Source of the DNA: Bacillus ectoiniformans
GTDB lineage: Bacteria; Bacillota; Bacilli; Bacillales; Domibacillaceae
Length of the DNA: 64,000 bases
Direction: 5' to 3'
Assembly (NCBI RefSeq): GCF_016908875.1
Contig: NZ_JAFBES010000009.1
Span: 1 to 64,000, forward strand
Part shown: piece by piece, positions 25,548 to 35,153 of the stretch
How the letters are laid out: each line of letters begins with the position of its first letter
Numbering within the stretch: the stretch's first letter is position 1
Position numbers and translations under genes: made by a program
The notes under the pieces: model-generated
The model's input: only the letters and a program-made list of their open reading frames with translations
Told to the model about the DNA's origin: nothing
Database searches by the model: none

Positions 25548-26051
25548 ATGAGAGAAAAAAAATCCATGAAACAGACATTAGCAATTAAAACCAGTCATGT
25601 ACTGCCGCCGGATACAAATCATCACGGCACTCTTTTCGGCGGAAAACTAATGGCTTATATCGATGACATCGCCTCTATTTCGGCGATTAAATTAGCTCGT
25701 ACTCCTATCGTTACTGCTTCTACAGATTCAGTCGACTTTTTAAAACCGATCCGGGTAGGAGATGCCGTTACTCTTGAAGCTATGGTTACTTATACAGGCA
25801 AGACGAGTATGGAGGTGTTTGTCAAAGTCACATCCGAAAACTTGCTCACTGGTGAAGAGTCAGTGGCCGCTATATCTTTCTTAACCTTTGTAGCTCTTGA
25901 CCAAAATGGAAAGCCTGTCGAAGTGCCAGAAGTCATTCCTGAGACAAAAGCAGAAAAATGGCTAAATGAAACTGCCGGCAGCCGAGCGGAACACCGCAAA
26001 GCGCGAAAGACACACAGTAAAGAATTAGCAGATTTTTTCAATACTTTGTGA
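25548..26051 (+). CDS. Acyl-CoA thioesterase, hotdog fold (YkhA type)
   Basis: The 167-aa protein is a single hotdog domain of the cytosolic acyl-CoA hydrolase group. The conserved N-terminal block HHGTLFGGKLMAYIDDIASI carries the catalytic region, followed by TASTDSVDFLKPIRVGD. A charged C-terminal tail follows (about residues 125-167). Such enzymes release CoA from acyl-CoA and act as hexamers; the physiological substrate is not known. GAGGTG lies 8 nt before the ATG. It is a single gene closed by a terminator. Confidence 0.9.
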   Translation: MREKKSMKQTLAIKTSHVLPPDTNHHGTLFGGKLMAYIDDIASISAIKLARTPIVTASTDSVDFLKPIRVGDAVTLEAMVTYTGKTSMEVFVKVTSENLLTGEESVAAISFLTFVALDQNGKPVEVPEVIPETKAEKWLNETAGSRAEHRKARKTHSKELADFFNTL

Positions 26052-26087
26052 CAAAGGACACAATAAAAATATTATCCCTTTTACTAT

Positions 26088-26112
26088 ACCACTGACTTTT
26101 CAGTGGTTTTTT
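26088..26112 (+). terminator. Terminator of the thioesterase gene
   Basis: ACCACTGA (26088-26095) pairs with TCAGTGGT (26100-26107) around a CTTT loop, followed by a T run. Confidence 0.88.
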
Positions 26113-26320
26113 GTTTACAAACATTAATTTTTGTTAACAAGCAAATTAGGTAAACCCCAATATCTCAAGGAAAAGATTATTAAACCGCCTAATTATTTTG
26201 TAATATTTATTATTATTTTGTCATACTATTTTTTCCCTCATTCGCCCCATATACATAGACCTTTTGTGGATTTTATACTAATAGAAGCTAAAGGCAGCGA
26301 TGTCGTTTGGAGGAATTGAT

Positions 26321-27328
26321 ATGTTTGGACAAACTGAAATTGGAATTGATTTAGGTACAGCTAATTTACTAGTATACAGTAAAGATAAAGGCATTATTAT
26401 TAATGAACCTTCTGTAGTGGCGGTCGATACTGAAACAAAAAAAGTACTGGCTATCGGCACAGATGCCAAAAGCATGATTGGTAAAACGCCAGGAAGAATT
26501 GTTGCCACTCGTCCCCTTAAAGACGGAGTGATCGCGGACTTCGATATAACAACTGAAATGTTAAAAGGCTTGATGAAAAAAGCGAGTAAAGTTTTAGGAT
26601 TTACGATTCGCAAACCTACCGTTGTCGTATGTACGCCTTCTGGTGCTACTTCTGTGGAAAGACGTGCGATACAAGATGCGATTAAAAGCAGCGGAGCTAA
26701 AACCGTTCATTTGATTGAAGAACCTGTTGCAGCTGCCATTGGCGCAGATCTGCCCGTGGAAGAGCCTATAGCGAATTTAATCGTGGATATTGGCGGCGGC
26801 ACAACAGAGGTTGCGATCATTTCTTACGGAGGCGTTGTTTCCTGTAATTCCATTCGCCTTGCAGGAGATAAATTAGATGAAGACATTATTCAGTATGTGC
26901 GCAAAGAATATAATTTGCTCATAGGCGAACGGACAGCTGAAAGAGTCAAAATGGAAATCGGCTATGCGTTAGTCGAACATGAAGAGAAGAAAATGGATGT
27001 CAGAGGACGTGACCTTGTTACGGGTCTGCCGAAAACCATTGAAGTCAGCTCGTATGAAATCCAAAAAGCATTGAAAGAATCATTGTTAGCTATTTTAGAA
27101 ACCATTCGCGTCACTCTAGAAAACTCACCTCCTGAACTCAGCGGTGATATTGTAGACCGCGGTGTGGTTATCAGCGGCGGCGGTGCTTTACTGAATGGCA
27201 TGCAGGATTGGCTGAGCAAGGAAATCATTGTTCCTGTACATCTTGCTCCAAATCCGCTTGAATCAGTTGCGATCGGCACAGGCCGATCCCTTCATGTCAT
27301 GAAGAGTCTGCAAAAAGTAACTAGCTAA
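26321..27328 (+). CDS. mreBH: Cell-shape actin homologue MreBH
   Basis: MreBH forms membrane-bound filaments that guide lateral wall synthesis and autolysin placement in rod-shaped Bacillus. The 335-aa protein has the actin-fold motifs: phosphate 1 loop [12 protein letters not shown], phosphate 2 [13 protein letters not shown], adenosine motif [11 protein letters not shown] and [16 protein letters not shown]. It fits MreBH better than MreB or Mbl because it stands alone, without mreCD or spoIIID, and starts [20 protein letters not shown]. The ATG at 26321 follows TTTGGAGG. The 210-bp leader is A+T rich; I found no convincing SigI promoter, the sigma factor used in B. subtilis. Confidence 0.9.
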   Translation: MFGQTEIGIDLGTANLLVYSKDKGIIINEPSVVAVDTETKKVLAIGTDAKSMIGKTPGRIVATRPLKDGVIADFDITTEMLKGLMKKASKVLGFTIRKPTVVVCTPSGATSVERRAIQDAIKSSGAKTVHLIEEPVAAAIGADLPVEEPIANLIVDIGGGTTEVAIISYGGVVSCNSIRLAGDKLDEDIIQYVRKEYNLLIGERTAERVKMEIGYALVEHEEKKMDVRGRDLVTGLPKTIEVSSYEIQKALKESLLAILETIRVTLENSPPELSGDIVDRGVVISGGGALLNGMQDWLSKEIIVPVHLAPNPLESVAIGTGRSLHVMKSLQKVTS

Positions 27329-27344
27329 ACTAGCTATATAGACG

Positions 27345-27387
27345 GAGCGGCCAGGTCATTAAATCGACCTGGCCGCTCTCTTTTTTT
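27345..27387. terminator. Terminator between mreBH and nos
   Basis: A perfect 13-bp stem (27345-27357 with 27366-27378, GAGCGGCCAGGTC arms) is followed by TCTTTTTTT. It closes mreBH and probably also serves the convergent nos gene. Confidence 0.92.
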
Positions 27388-27391
27388 GCCA

Positions 27392-28474
27392 TCAATATGG
27401 CTTATTTTGATGAAAATAGTTTGGCGTTTGGATGGAAGGATTATATTCTTTATGAAAGATATGTGTTGCAGCTGGTGACACCGGCGGTATGAGCCACGTC
27501 CAGTCCCCTGTGCATTCTCTTCCTTCTATTGCTTCATTCTGTTCAAAGATTTTCAGTTGCTGTGCAGCTGTATGGTGATCGACAATACTCACCCCTGCCT
27601 CTTTAAAGGAATACAGTACAGCCGCATTTAATTCAACAAGCGCCCGGTCTTTCCAAAGCGAAGATGGCTTACTGGTATCTAGACCCATCCATTCAGCAAC
27701 CAGCGGAAGCTTATTATAGCGAAAGTCATCTGCTAAATTCCGAGCCCCTATTTCCGTTCCCATATACCAGCCGTTAAATGGCGCTGCCTGGTAATGAATT
27801 CCGCCAATTTCCAGCTTCATATCGGAAATAATCGGAACAGCGTACCACTGTAATGAAAGATCTTTAAACCAAGTCAAGTCTGGGTGAGTAATCTGTACTT
27901 CTTTAACGATCTGTAAATTGACAGGAAATAACTCCGGCTTCCGATTGCCTATTTGAATTACCCAAGGAAGCACATCATAATCTGATTGCCTCCCTCTCCA
28001 GCCTCTCTTCTCACATTCTGCGGTGAAGTCCATAGAAGCCGGATCTCCCACAATGCCGCTTTCGGTTTGGTATCCTGCATATCGGATCAACTGATGATTC
28101 CAAATTTTAATCGTTTCTTTATTCGGTAATTCAGGTCGAAATACAGTAATAGCCGGGCGGATTTTTCCTTCATTCGTAGCAAATTCCACATGCTGCTTTA
28201 ATGCCGCAGCCACTTGAGATTCTGTTTGGACTCTTCTTTCGTCGAACACATGAAGTGTCTGCCAAAATAATCGCCCAATGCAGCGGTTACTGTTGCGCCA
28301 GGCCATTCGCGCGCCGTGTGCTAACTCCTCATAGGTGTGTGTATAGCTGCCTGTTTCACTGATTTCTTCTTTTACCTCTTGCAAACGTTCTTTCAGTATG
28401 TCTTCTGGCTTTCCGAGTTCTTGATAACATTGAGTAATGAATTGCTTAGCTGTTTTCCAAAGCAAGATATCCAT
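27392..28474 (-). CDS. nos: Bacterial nitric oxide synthase, oxygenase domain
   Basis: bNOS oxidises arginine to citrulline and NO using haem and a pterin; it lacks the reductase half of animal enzymes and borrows electrons from flavodoxin-type partners. The 360-aa protein has the haem-ligating Cys in [13 protein letters not shown] and the arginine/pterin-binding blocks [26 protein letters not shown] and [21 protein letters not shown] precedes the ATG. In Bacillus NO protects against oxidative damage. The window also encodes the NO detoxifier Hmp and the NO sensor NsrR about 20 kb away. Confidence 0.96.
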   Translation of the reverse strand: MDILLWKTAKQFITQCYQELGKPEDILKERLQEVKEEISETGSYTHTYEELAHGARMAWRNSNRCIGRLFWQTLHVFDERRVQTESQVAAALKQHVEFATNEGKIRPAITVFRPELPNKETIKIWNHQLIRYAGYQTESGIVGDPASMDFTAECEKRGWRGRQSDYDVLPWVIQIGNRKPELFPVNLQIVKEVQITHPDLTWFKDLSLQWYAVPIISDMKLEIGGIHYQAAPFNGWYMGTEIGARNLADDFRYNKLPLVAEWMGLDTSKPSSLWKDRALVELNAAVLYSFKEAGVSIVDHHTAAQQLKIFEQNEAIEGRECTGDWTWLIPPVSPAATHIFHKEYNPSIQTPNYFHQNKPY

Positions 28475-28692
28475 AATAGATCCACCTTATCTTCATTGTC
28501 TATCTACTCAGAGTATATCATTGTTTTAAACCTCTGTTTTCCTTATGATGTTGACAATTTATTTACTATTTTAATAGCTTTATCGCACTCTGATTTTTCC
28601 TTAAATGTTAATTGCTGTTTACCTTTACTAGCAGTTGATAGGTAAAGATGGATCATTGTATTTACCAAATCTTTTTAATATTTGAAAACCCC

Positions 28693-28721
28693 TTGACTCA
28701 CTCCTTATGAAAAGATATGAT
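28693..28721 (+). promoter_or_regulatory. SigA promoter of the S-box / yitJ-metH transcript
   Basis: TTGACT (28693-28698) and TATGAT (28716-28721) are separated by exactly 17 bp. The predicted transcript would start about 30 bp before the riboswitch aptamer. Confidence 0.8.
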
Positions 28722-28758
28722 GTGTTTAATTATTTAAATAATTTAATAAATTAATTTT

Positions 28759-28924
28759 CTTATCAAGAGAAGCTGAGGGTACTGGCCCGGTGAAGCTTCA
28801 GCAACCTGCCCTTTAGAGGCTTTGGTGCTAAATCCAGCAAACTATCTCCGTTATAGTTTGGAAGATAAGAAGGAATAAACTTGACTGTTTTGAAGCCTTC
28901 TTAATTATTAAGAAGGCTTTTTTA
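28759..28924 (+). ncRNA. SAM-I (S-box) riboswitch with terminator, controls yitJ-metH
   Basis: The aptamer at 28759-28870 has the S-box core: P1 CTTATC (28759-28764) with GATAAG (28864-28869), AGAGAAGCTGAGGGTACTGG, CAGCAACC and the GGTGCTAAATCC segment. A terminator follows (28893-28903 with 28909-28919, T tail to 28924). TAAGAAGG (28866-28873) can instead pair with CCTTCTTA (28896-28903), giving an antiterminator that shares bases with the 3' side of P1. With SAM bound, P1 and the terminator form and transcription stops; without SAM the antiterminator forms. This is the usual OFF switch of methionine genes. Confidence 0.96.
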
Positions 28925-28947
28925 TATATCGAGAGAGGACGATGACA

Positions 28948-30813
28948 ATGAATTTAATAGACAGGCTGAAACATGACACACTGACAGCGGATGGCGCAAT
29001 GGGGACTCTATTATATTCTTACGGCATCGACTTTTGCTATGAAGAGTTAAATACAGAGAGACCTGAAATTATTGAAAAAATACATAGTGAGTATATTAGA
29101 GCTGGTGCGGATGTGATTCAAACAAATACGTACGGGGCCAACTCCATAAAGCTGGGCCGCTACGGTATGGAAGGACGCGTCCGGGAACTAAATCAGGCGG
29201 CCGTGGCTATCGCTAAAAAAGCTGCGCACCCACACAACCGCTTTGTGCTTGGAACCATTGGCGGAATCCGCGGGATGAACAAAAGTACCGCTACTTTACA
29301 GGAAATCGAGGCAGCTGTCCGGGAACAAGCCGAAAGCTTGCTAATAGAAAACCCAGACGGCCTTTTATTTGAAACTTATTATGATTTTGACGAGATTCGT
29401 TCCGTTTTAAAAATAGCACGCGAGTTAACAGACTTACCAATCATCACTCAAGTATCCATGCATGAACCTGGCGTTCTGCAAAATGGCTTGTCTTTAAATC
29501 AGGCACTTAGTGAGCTTGAAAGCTTAGGAGCGGATGTTGTAGGAGTTAACTGCCGTCTTGGCCCTTTTCACACCATTCAAGCTTTTGATGAGGTCGAATT
29601 ACCTAAGAACGCCTTTTTATCTGCCTACCCGAACGCCAGTCTTATGGACGTAGAAGATGGCCGTATTGTATACGAATCAGAAGCAGATTACTTCGGGAAA
29701 ACAGCGGTACATTTAAGAGATCAAGGGGTTCGCTTGATCGGCGGTTGCTGCGGAACGACACCCAAGCACATTGAATCTGCCAAGAAAGCACTGACTGGAC
29801 TGAAACCGGTCACAGAGAAAAGAATAAAGCCTAAAAAACCGATTATTATTCAGGAGACTGCCCCTTCCCCGCTTCCATCCTTGTCTGAGCAAGCCAAGCG
29901 GGAACGGACGGTCATTGTTGAATTGGATACACCGAAGCATTTAGATACGACCGCTTATATCGAAGGAGCGAAAGCCCTTCAGCAAAGCGGTATTGCAGCT
30001 GTCACCATGGCAGATAATTCACTTGCATCTCCGCGTGTCAGCAATATGGCTGTCGCGTCATTGCTGAAACTAAATCATAATATTCGGCCGCTTGTGCACA
30101 TCACTTGCCGCGACCGCAACTTAATCGGCCTTCAGTCACACTTAATGGGGCTCCACGCTTTAGGCATGCACGATATTCTGGCGATTACAGGAGATCCTAC
30201 AAAAATCGGTGATTTCCCTGGTGCCACATCGGTCTACGATGTATCAAGCCTGGAATTAATCCAGCTGATCAAACAGCTGAACGAAGGAATTTCCTTCTCC
30301 GGCAAGCCATTTAAACAAAAAGCGAACTTTTCAGTGGCAGCGGCATTTAATCCTAATGTCCGGGTGCTTGACCGGGCTGTTAAACGGATGGAAAAGAAAA
30401 TTGAATGCGGAGCCGATTATTTTATTACTCAGCCTGTGTTTACGAAAGAAAAAATTATTGAAGTATACGAGGCAACGAAGCATTTGCCGACACCTGTTTT
30501 TATCGGCATTATGCCTTTAACCAGCTCTAGAAATGCTGAATTCCTTCACCATGAAGTACCTGGCATTAAACTGTCTGAAGAAACGCTGCGACGCATGAAA
30601 GTATGTGAAGGGGAAAAAGAGGCTTCTACACTTGAAGGGTTAAATATCGCCAAAGACTTAATCGACACTGCCGCAGAGCTATTTAACGGCATTTATATCA
30701 TTACACCGTTCTTGCGCTACGACATGTCGGTTGAACTTGTCCAATATATTGATACACTTGATGAAAATCTTAAGAAAAGAGGGATCGCCCATGTCTTGCC
30801 AACATCCAATTGA
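28948..30813 (+). CDS. yitJ: Bifunctional homocysteine S-methyltransferase / methylenetetrahydrofolate reductase (YitJ)
   Basis: The protein (621 aa) joins an N-terminal homocysteine-binding, zinc-dependent methyltransferase domain (about 1-290) to a C-terminal methylenetetrahydrofolate reductase domain (about 320-615). The zinc cysteines are visible in VGVNCRLGP and GGCCGTTPKH. The reductase barrel shows DILAITGDPTKIGDFP, FSVAAAFNPN and ADYFITQPVF. It should supply 5-methyltetrahydrofolate for MetH and may methylate homocysteine itself. The ATG at 28948 has better spacing to AGAGG than the one at 28942. It is the first gene behind the SAM riboswitch, and metH starts within its last 23 bp. 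Confidence 0.93.
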   Translation: MNLIDRLKHDTLTADGAMGTLLYSYGIDFCYEELNTERPEIIEKIHSEYIRAGADVIQTNTYGANSIKLGRYGMEGRVRELNQAAVAIAKKAAHPHNRFVLGTIGGIRGMNKSTATLQEIEAAVREQAESLLIENPDGLLFETYYDFDEIRSVLKIARELTDLPIITQVSMHEPGVLQNGLSLNQALSELESLGADVVGVNCRLGPFHTIQAFDEVELPKNAFLSAYPNASLMDVEDGRIVYESEADYFGKTAVHLRDQGVRLIGGCCGTTPKHIESAKKALTGLKPVTEKRIKPKKPIIIQETAPSPLPSLSEQAKRERTVIVELDTPKHLDTTAYIEGAKALQQSGIAAVTMADNSLASPRVSNMAVASLLKLNHNIRPLVHITCRDRNLIGLQSHLMGLHALGMHDILAITGDPTKIGDFPGATSVYDVSSLELIQLIKQLNEGISFSGKPFKQKANFSVAAAFNPNVRVLDRAVKRMEKKIECGADYFITQPVFTKEKIIEVYEATKHLPTPVFIGIMPLTSSRNAEFLHHEVPGIKLSEETLRRMKVCEGEKEASTLEGLNIAKDLIDTAAELFNGIYIITPFLRYDMSVELVQYIDTLDENLKKRGIAHVLPTSN

Positions 30814-33800
30814 AAAAGAACTTAAAAAACGAATTCTCATCTTAGACGGCGCGATGGGTACGATGCTTCAGCAAGCCGACCTTACCGCTGAAGATTTCGG
30901 CGGAGAAGAGTTTGAGGGCTGCAATGAATATTTAAACCTTACTGCTCCGCATGTCATTGAATGGATTCACCGCTCCTACCTTGAAGCTGGAGCGGACATT
31001 ATTGAAACCAATTCATTTGGCGGCACACCGTTTGTGCTTGATGAATATGATCTTGGTGATCAAGCCTATGAAATTAACCGTAAGTCTGCAGAACTTGCCA
31101 GAAAGTGTGCGGATGAATTTTCTACACCTGATCAGCCGCGTTATGTAGCTGGAGCAATTGGGCCAACGACCAAAACCTTGTCTGTTACTGGCGGAATTGA
31201 CTTTGAGACGCTATGCCAAAACTTTGAAGTGCAGGCAAGAGCCTTAATTGAAGGCGGCTGTGATTTGCTGTTAATGGAAACGAGCCAGGATATGCTGAAT
31301 GTGAAAGCCGGCACACTGGGAATTAAACGCGCATTTGAAGCAACAGGCAAAGAATTGCCGATTATGATTTCCGGTACGATTGAACCAATGGGCACGACTC
31401 TTGCAGGTCAAAACATCGAGGCTTTTTATATTTCTATTGAACACATCAAGCCGCTTTCTGTCGGGTTAAATTGTGCGACGGGCCCAGAATTCATGACTGA
31501 TCACATTCGTTCTTTATCAGACCTGTCTCAGAGCTTTGTCAGCTGTTATCCAAATGCCGGTCTTCCTGATGAAGAAGGATTGTACCATGAGTCTCCTGAA
31601 TCACTTGCCCAAAAAATAAAGGGATTCGCTGAAAAAGGCTGGCTGAACTTCGTCGGCGGCTGCTGCGGAACAACGCCCGATCACATCCGTGCTCTGCGTG
31701 ATGCAATGAAAGACCTTACGCCTCGTAACCGTCCAGAGCATGCACACGACCATGCAGTTTCAGGCATCGAGCCTCTCCTTTATGATGACTCCATGAGACC
31801 ATTATTTATTGGAGAACGGACGAATGTGATTGGATCTCGGAAATTTAAACGGCTGATCGTGGAAGGCAAATATGAAGAAGCCGCTGAAATTGCCCGGGCT
31901 CAAGTCAAAGGCGGAGCTCATGTCATTGATATTTGTCTCGCTAACCCGGATCGTGACGAGCTTGAAGATATGGAAGCCTTCATGAAAGAAGTCGTGAAGA
32001 AAGTCAAAGTCCCTCTTGTCATTGATTCAACGGATGAAGCCGTTATTGAAAAAGCCCTTACCTATTCACAAGGGAAAGCCATCATTAACTCGATCAACTT
32101 AGAAGACGGAGAGGAACGCTTTGAAGCCGTTCTTCCGCTCGTTAAAAAATATGGAGCTTCCGTTGTCGTTGGTACGATCGACGAAACAGGAATGGCTGTC
32201 ACTCGCGAAAGAAAGCTTGAGATTGCTGAACGTTCGTATGATTTGCTGGTGAATAAATGGGGCATTGCTCCAGAAGACATTATCTTCGATCCTCTTGTCT
32301 TCCCTGTTGGAACCGGTGACGAACAATATATCGGTTCTGCAGAAGAAACGATTGAAGGCATCCGTTTAATTAAAGAAAAGCTCCCTGCTGCTTTGACGGT
32401 TCTTGGTGTCAGCAATGTTTCCTTTGGTTTGCCCCCAGTTGGACGTGAAGTGCTAAACGCCGTTTATTTGTATCACTGTACTCAGGCAGGCCTTGACTAT
32501 GCCATCGTTAATACCGAGAAATTAGAGCGCTATGCCTCTATTCCGGAAGAGGAAATTAAAATGGCTGACCAGCTGCTCTTCCATACGAACGACGATACAT
32601 TAGCGGACTTCACTGCCTTTTACCGCGGAAAAACAAGAGAAGTGAAGGAAGAAGATATCCCTAAAACTGTTCCTGAACGTTTAACCTATTATGTCGTGGA
32701 AGGAACGAAAGAAGGCTTGCTCCCTGACCTTGAATCAGCTTTACAAACATATGATACGCCTCTAGATATTATTAATGGCCCGTTAATGGCTGGGATGGCC
32801 GAAGTCGGCCGGCTATTTAATGACAACCAGCTGATTGTCGCTGAAGTGCTGCAGAGTGCAGAAGTCATGAAAGCTGCTGTCGCATTCTTAGAGCCTTACA
32901 TGGAAAAGAAAGAAAATGATACAGGTAAAGGGAAAGTCGTACTCGCTACGGTAAAAGGCGATGTACATGATATCGGGAAAAACCTTGTGGAAATCATCTT
33001 AAGCAATAATGGCTTTAAAGTGGTTGACCTTGGCATTAAAGTCACCCCTTCTGCCTTGATTGAAGCAATAAAGAAAGAAAATCCTGATATGATCGGATTA
33101 TCCGGCCTGCTTGTTAAATCGGCTCAGCAAATGGTGCTGACTGCTCAGGACATGAAAGCCGCGAGCATTGATGTACCGATTCTCGTCGGGGGCGCCGCTT
33201 TATCCCGCCGGTTTACAGAAACGAAAATCTCACCTGAATATCAAGGGCCTGTTTTATACGCAAAAGACGCGATGGATGGCCTACAACTTGCCAGCCGCCT
33301 TCAAAATGAAGACGAAAAAATAGCCTTGCTAAGCGAGCTATCTGATAAACAGGAAAAACGAAAAGAAATTGAAGCATACCGTGAAAGTAATGCCGCATCT
33401 AAAGTGGCTGTGCTTGAAAAACCAAAGAAAACTGTAAGAGAAGATGCACCTGTGTACACGCCGCGCGATTTACGAAAACATGTGCAGCGCGAATACCCTG
33501 TTGCTCACCTTAAACCATATGTGAATCGGCAAACGCTTATTGGCCATCACCTAGGCTTGAAAGGAAAAGTGGAGAAACTGCTTGCTGAAAACGATGACCG
33601 TGCGACAGCTTTAAATACGATGGTCGAAGAATTTTTATCCTCTGGCCAACTAAAAACAGCCAGTATTTATCAGTTCTTCCCTGCTCAATCTGATGGAGAT
33701 GATGTCATCATTTATGATCCGAATGATGGCCAAACAGTCATTGAACGCTTTACGTTTCCGCGTCAAACGAAAGAACCGTTCCTTTGCCTCGCCGATTATT

Positions 33801-34237
33801 TAAAATCAGTCGAGAGCGGTGAAATGGATTACGTTGGATTGTTTCTTGTGACAGCCGGCTTTAATGTACGCGATCAAGCGGTAGCTTATAAACAAGAAGG
33901 CAATTTCCTAAAAAGCCATGCCTTGCAAGCGACAGCTCTTGAACTTGCTGAAGGATTCGCCGAGCGGATTCACCAGGAAATGCGCGATCAATGGGGTTTC
34001 CCAGATCCAACAGACTTCACGATGAGAGAACGTTTTGCTGCGAAATACCAGGGCCAACGCTTCTCATTCGGCTATCCTGCTTGTCCTAACTTGGAAGATC
34101 AGGAAAAGCTCTTTAGTCTGCTGAAGCCAGAAGAGATCGGTGTACAGCTGACGGAAGGCTTCATGATGGAGCCGGAAGCATCTGTTTCTGCCATCGTCTT
34201 CTCTCATCCAGATGCCCGTTATTTTAATGTGGAATAA
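30791..34237 (+). CDS. metH: Cobalamin-dependent methionine synthase
   Basis: MetH moves the methyl group of 5-methyltetrahydrofolate to homocysteine by way of cobalamin. All four modules are present in the 1148 residues. They are the homocysteine/zinc barrel (1-310, VGLNCATGP and GGCCGTTPDH), the pterin barrel (about 330-610, FIGERTNVIGSRKFK), the cap and B12 domain (about 640-880, DVHDIGKN with the cobalt-binding His, SGLLVKS and VGGAAL), and the activation domain (about 900-1148, RFSFGYPACPNLEDQ). The ATG at 30791 follows AGAGGG inside the end of yitJ. B. subtilis lacks this enzyme, so this species needs corrinoids, which fits the salvage operon nearby. Confidence 0.96.
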   Translation: MSCQHPIEKELKKRILILDGAMGTMLQQADLTAEDFGGEEFEGCNEYLNLTAPHVIEWIHRSYLEAGADIIETNSFGGTPFVLDEYDLGDQAYEINRKSAELARKCADEFSTPDQPRYVAGAIGPTTKTLSVTGGIDFETLCQNFEVQARALIEGGCDLLLMETSQDMLNVKAGTLGIKRAFEATGKELPIMISGTIEPMGTTLAGQNIEAFYISIEHIKPLSVGLNCATGPEFMTDHIRSLSDLSQSFVSCYPNAGLPDEEGLYHESPESLAQKIKGFAEKGWLNFVGGCCGTTPDHIRALRDAMKDLTPRNRPEHAHDHAVSGIEPLLYDDSMRPLFIGERTNVIGSRKFKRLIVEGKYEEAAEIARAQVKGGAHVIDICLANPDRDELEDMEAFMKEVVKKVKVPLVIDSTDEAVIEKALTYSQGKAIINSINLEDGEERFEAVLPLVKKYGASVVVGTIDETGMAVTRERKLEIAERSYDLLVNKWGIAPEDIIFDPLVFPVGTGDEQYIGSAEETIEGIRLIKEKLPAALTVLGVSNVSFGLPPVGREVLNAVYLYHCTQAGLDYAIVNTEKLERYASIPEEEIKMADQLLFHTNDDTLADFTAFYRGKTREVKEEDIPKTVPERLTYYVVEGTKEGLLPDLESALQTYDTPLDIINGPLMAGMAEVGRLFNDNQLIVAEVLQSAEVMKAAVAFLEPYMEKKENDTGKGKVVLATVKGDVHDIGKNLVEIILSNNGFKVVDLGIKVTPSALIEAIKKENPDMIGLSGLLVKSAQQMVLTAQDMKAASIDVPILVGGAALSRRFTETKISPEYQGPVLYAKDAMDGLQLASRLQNEDEKIALLSELSDKQEKRKEIEAYRESNAASKVAVLEKPKKTVREDAPVYTPRDLRKHVQREYPVAHLKPYVNRQTLIGHHLGLKGKVEKLLAENDDRATALNTMVEEFLSSGQLKTASIYQFFPAQSDGDDVIIYDPNDGQTVIERFTFPRQTKEPFLCLADYLKSVESGEMDYVGLFLVTAGFNVRDQAVAYKQEGNFLKSHALQATALELAEGFAERIHQEMRDQWGFPDPTDFTMRERFAAKYQGQRFSFGYPACPNLEDQEKLFSLLKPEEIGVQLTEGFMMEPEASVSAIVFSHPDARYFNVE

Positions 34238-34244
34238 GAAGTCG

Positions 34245-34274
34245 AAAGAGGCTGCTGCGGCAGTCTCTTTTTTT
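34245..34274 (+). terminator. yitJ-metH operon terminator
   Basis: AAAGAGGCTGC (34245-34255) pairs with GCAGTCTCTTT (34260-34270), with one G-T pair and a TGCG loop, and continues into a T run. Confidence 0.88.
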
Positions 34275-34359
34275 GTAATGAACGATGGAAATTTCTTTAG
34301 TTTGAGTGCAGGAGCAAAGGGAAAGGAATAAATAGACAATTTCACAAGGAGGAATAAAA

Positions 34360-34620
34360 GTGAAAACCTTAACTGTTAAAATGGAGTATACTGGTTCAGA
34401 CGCTCAAGAACAGCTGCAAATGGCTTTGGAAGGCACAGATTTTAAATTACTGGCTTTAGACGAAGCTAATCAAAACTCCACTGGCCATACAGATTCTTCC
34501 TACGAAAAAATGCACAACTCTCTGCCAAATCAGCCGGAAGGCGCGGCACCTGACGTCAGCTCATCCGGTGCAGGAGGAATGGTTTCACCTGACTCTGATG
34601 CCTATCCGAATAAAAAATAG
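34360..34620 (+). CDS. Small hydrophilic protein of unknown function
   Basis: The 86-aa product is not recognised. Residues 1-40 look like a small folded unit (alternating hydrophobic residues, MKTLTVKMEYTG then a helix-like QEQLQMALEGTDF). Residues 45-86 are rich in Ser, Gly, Pro, Asn and Asp and look disordered. It has no signal peptide, membrane segment or cysteine. It is probably real: AAGGAGG lies 7 nt before the GTG start and a clean terminator follows the stop. It stands alone between metH and a repeat region. Confidence 0.65.
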   Translation: MKTLTVKMEYTGSDAQEQLQMALEGTDFKLLALDEANQNSTGHTDSSYEKMHNSLPNQPEGAAPDVSSSGAGGMVSPDSDAYPNKK

Positions 34621-34630
34621 TATTGCCTGC

Positions 34631-34663
34631 CGATGCCGTTTTCATAGCGGCATCGTTTTTTTT
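34631..34663 (+). terminator. Terminator of the 86-aa gene
   Basis: A perfect 8-bp stem (34631-34638 with 34648-34655, CGATGCCG arms) is followed by eight T. Confidence 0.88.
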
Positions 34664-34712
34664 ATTACCAAGCGTTTTCCTCTGCCGCTAAAAATTTTAT
34701 TCGATAGCAAAG

Positions 34713-34815
34713 AAACTCCTTTCAAAGGTGAATAAACTCGAGTGAAGGCGAAAAAGCCCTATGCGAAAGCGATAATACTACGCGTGAAACCGAAGAAGTC
34801 CCTTGCGAAGATGAA
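34713..34815. repeat. Degenerate 21-bp tandem repeat in the 320-bp gap before the 63-aa gene
   Basis: Units begin at 34713, 34734, 34753, 34774 and 34795; four are 21 bp and one is 19 bp. They share a pattern of AAA, a CTC/CCCT core, then GTGAA or GCGAA and a terminal GAA/GAT. The sequence is unrelated to the array at 20850 but has the same unit length. A less certain sixth copy may precede at about 34692. Copies are diverged, so this is a decayed array. The rest of the gap (34816-34939) holds only the ribosome site of the next gene. Confidence 0.6.
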
Positions 34816-34939
34816 AAAAATTCCCTTCCTGCCCTCCGCTTAACGTCACTCCTTGGAAACAACCTCCTTCTTTATTTTCAGCTAAGCGAGGCAAACTAGA
34901 AAGGTTCCACATTCAATGATGACAGGGAGATGTTGATTT

Positions 34940-35131
34940 ATGAAGACAAACATGGATAAAATCTTACCGGTTTTCGCTTCAATTGGTGTTGGGATTGCCA
35001 CTTATCAAATGCTGAGCGGCAATCAGTCAGGCGCTAAAAACATGCTTCCACTAGCATCAAGCGTCATGGGAATGGCGAATGGAATGCAAGGACAAAACCA
35101 GCAGCCGCTTGGGAATAACAGCAGCTTCTGA
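34940..35131 (+). CDS. Small protein with one hydrophobic segment, unknown function
   Basis: The 63-aa product has a Lys-containing N-terminus, a hydrophobic stretch at about residues 8-25 (ILPVFASIGVGIATYQML) that could lie in the membrane, a second mild one at about 36-47, and a Gln/Asn/Gly-rich tail. No motif or cysteine suggests a role. GGGAG precedes the ATG at a longish spacing and a strong terminator follows, which supports it being a gene. Confidence 0.6.
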   Translation: MKTNMDKILPVFASIGVGIATYQMLSGNQSGAKNMLPLASSVMGMANGMQGQNQQPLGNNSSF

Positions 35132-35153
35132 TCAGTATTTTTTTGAGAAAGCA

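Noticed and set aside
26113-26320. SigI promoter before mreBH
   Set aside because: ACCCC-like blocks occur, but none is followed at the right distance by the expected -10, so the match is not credible.
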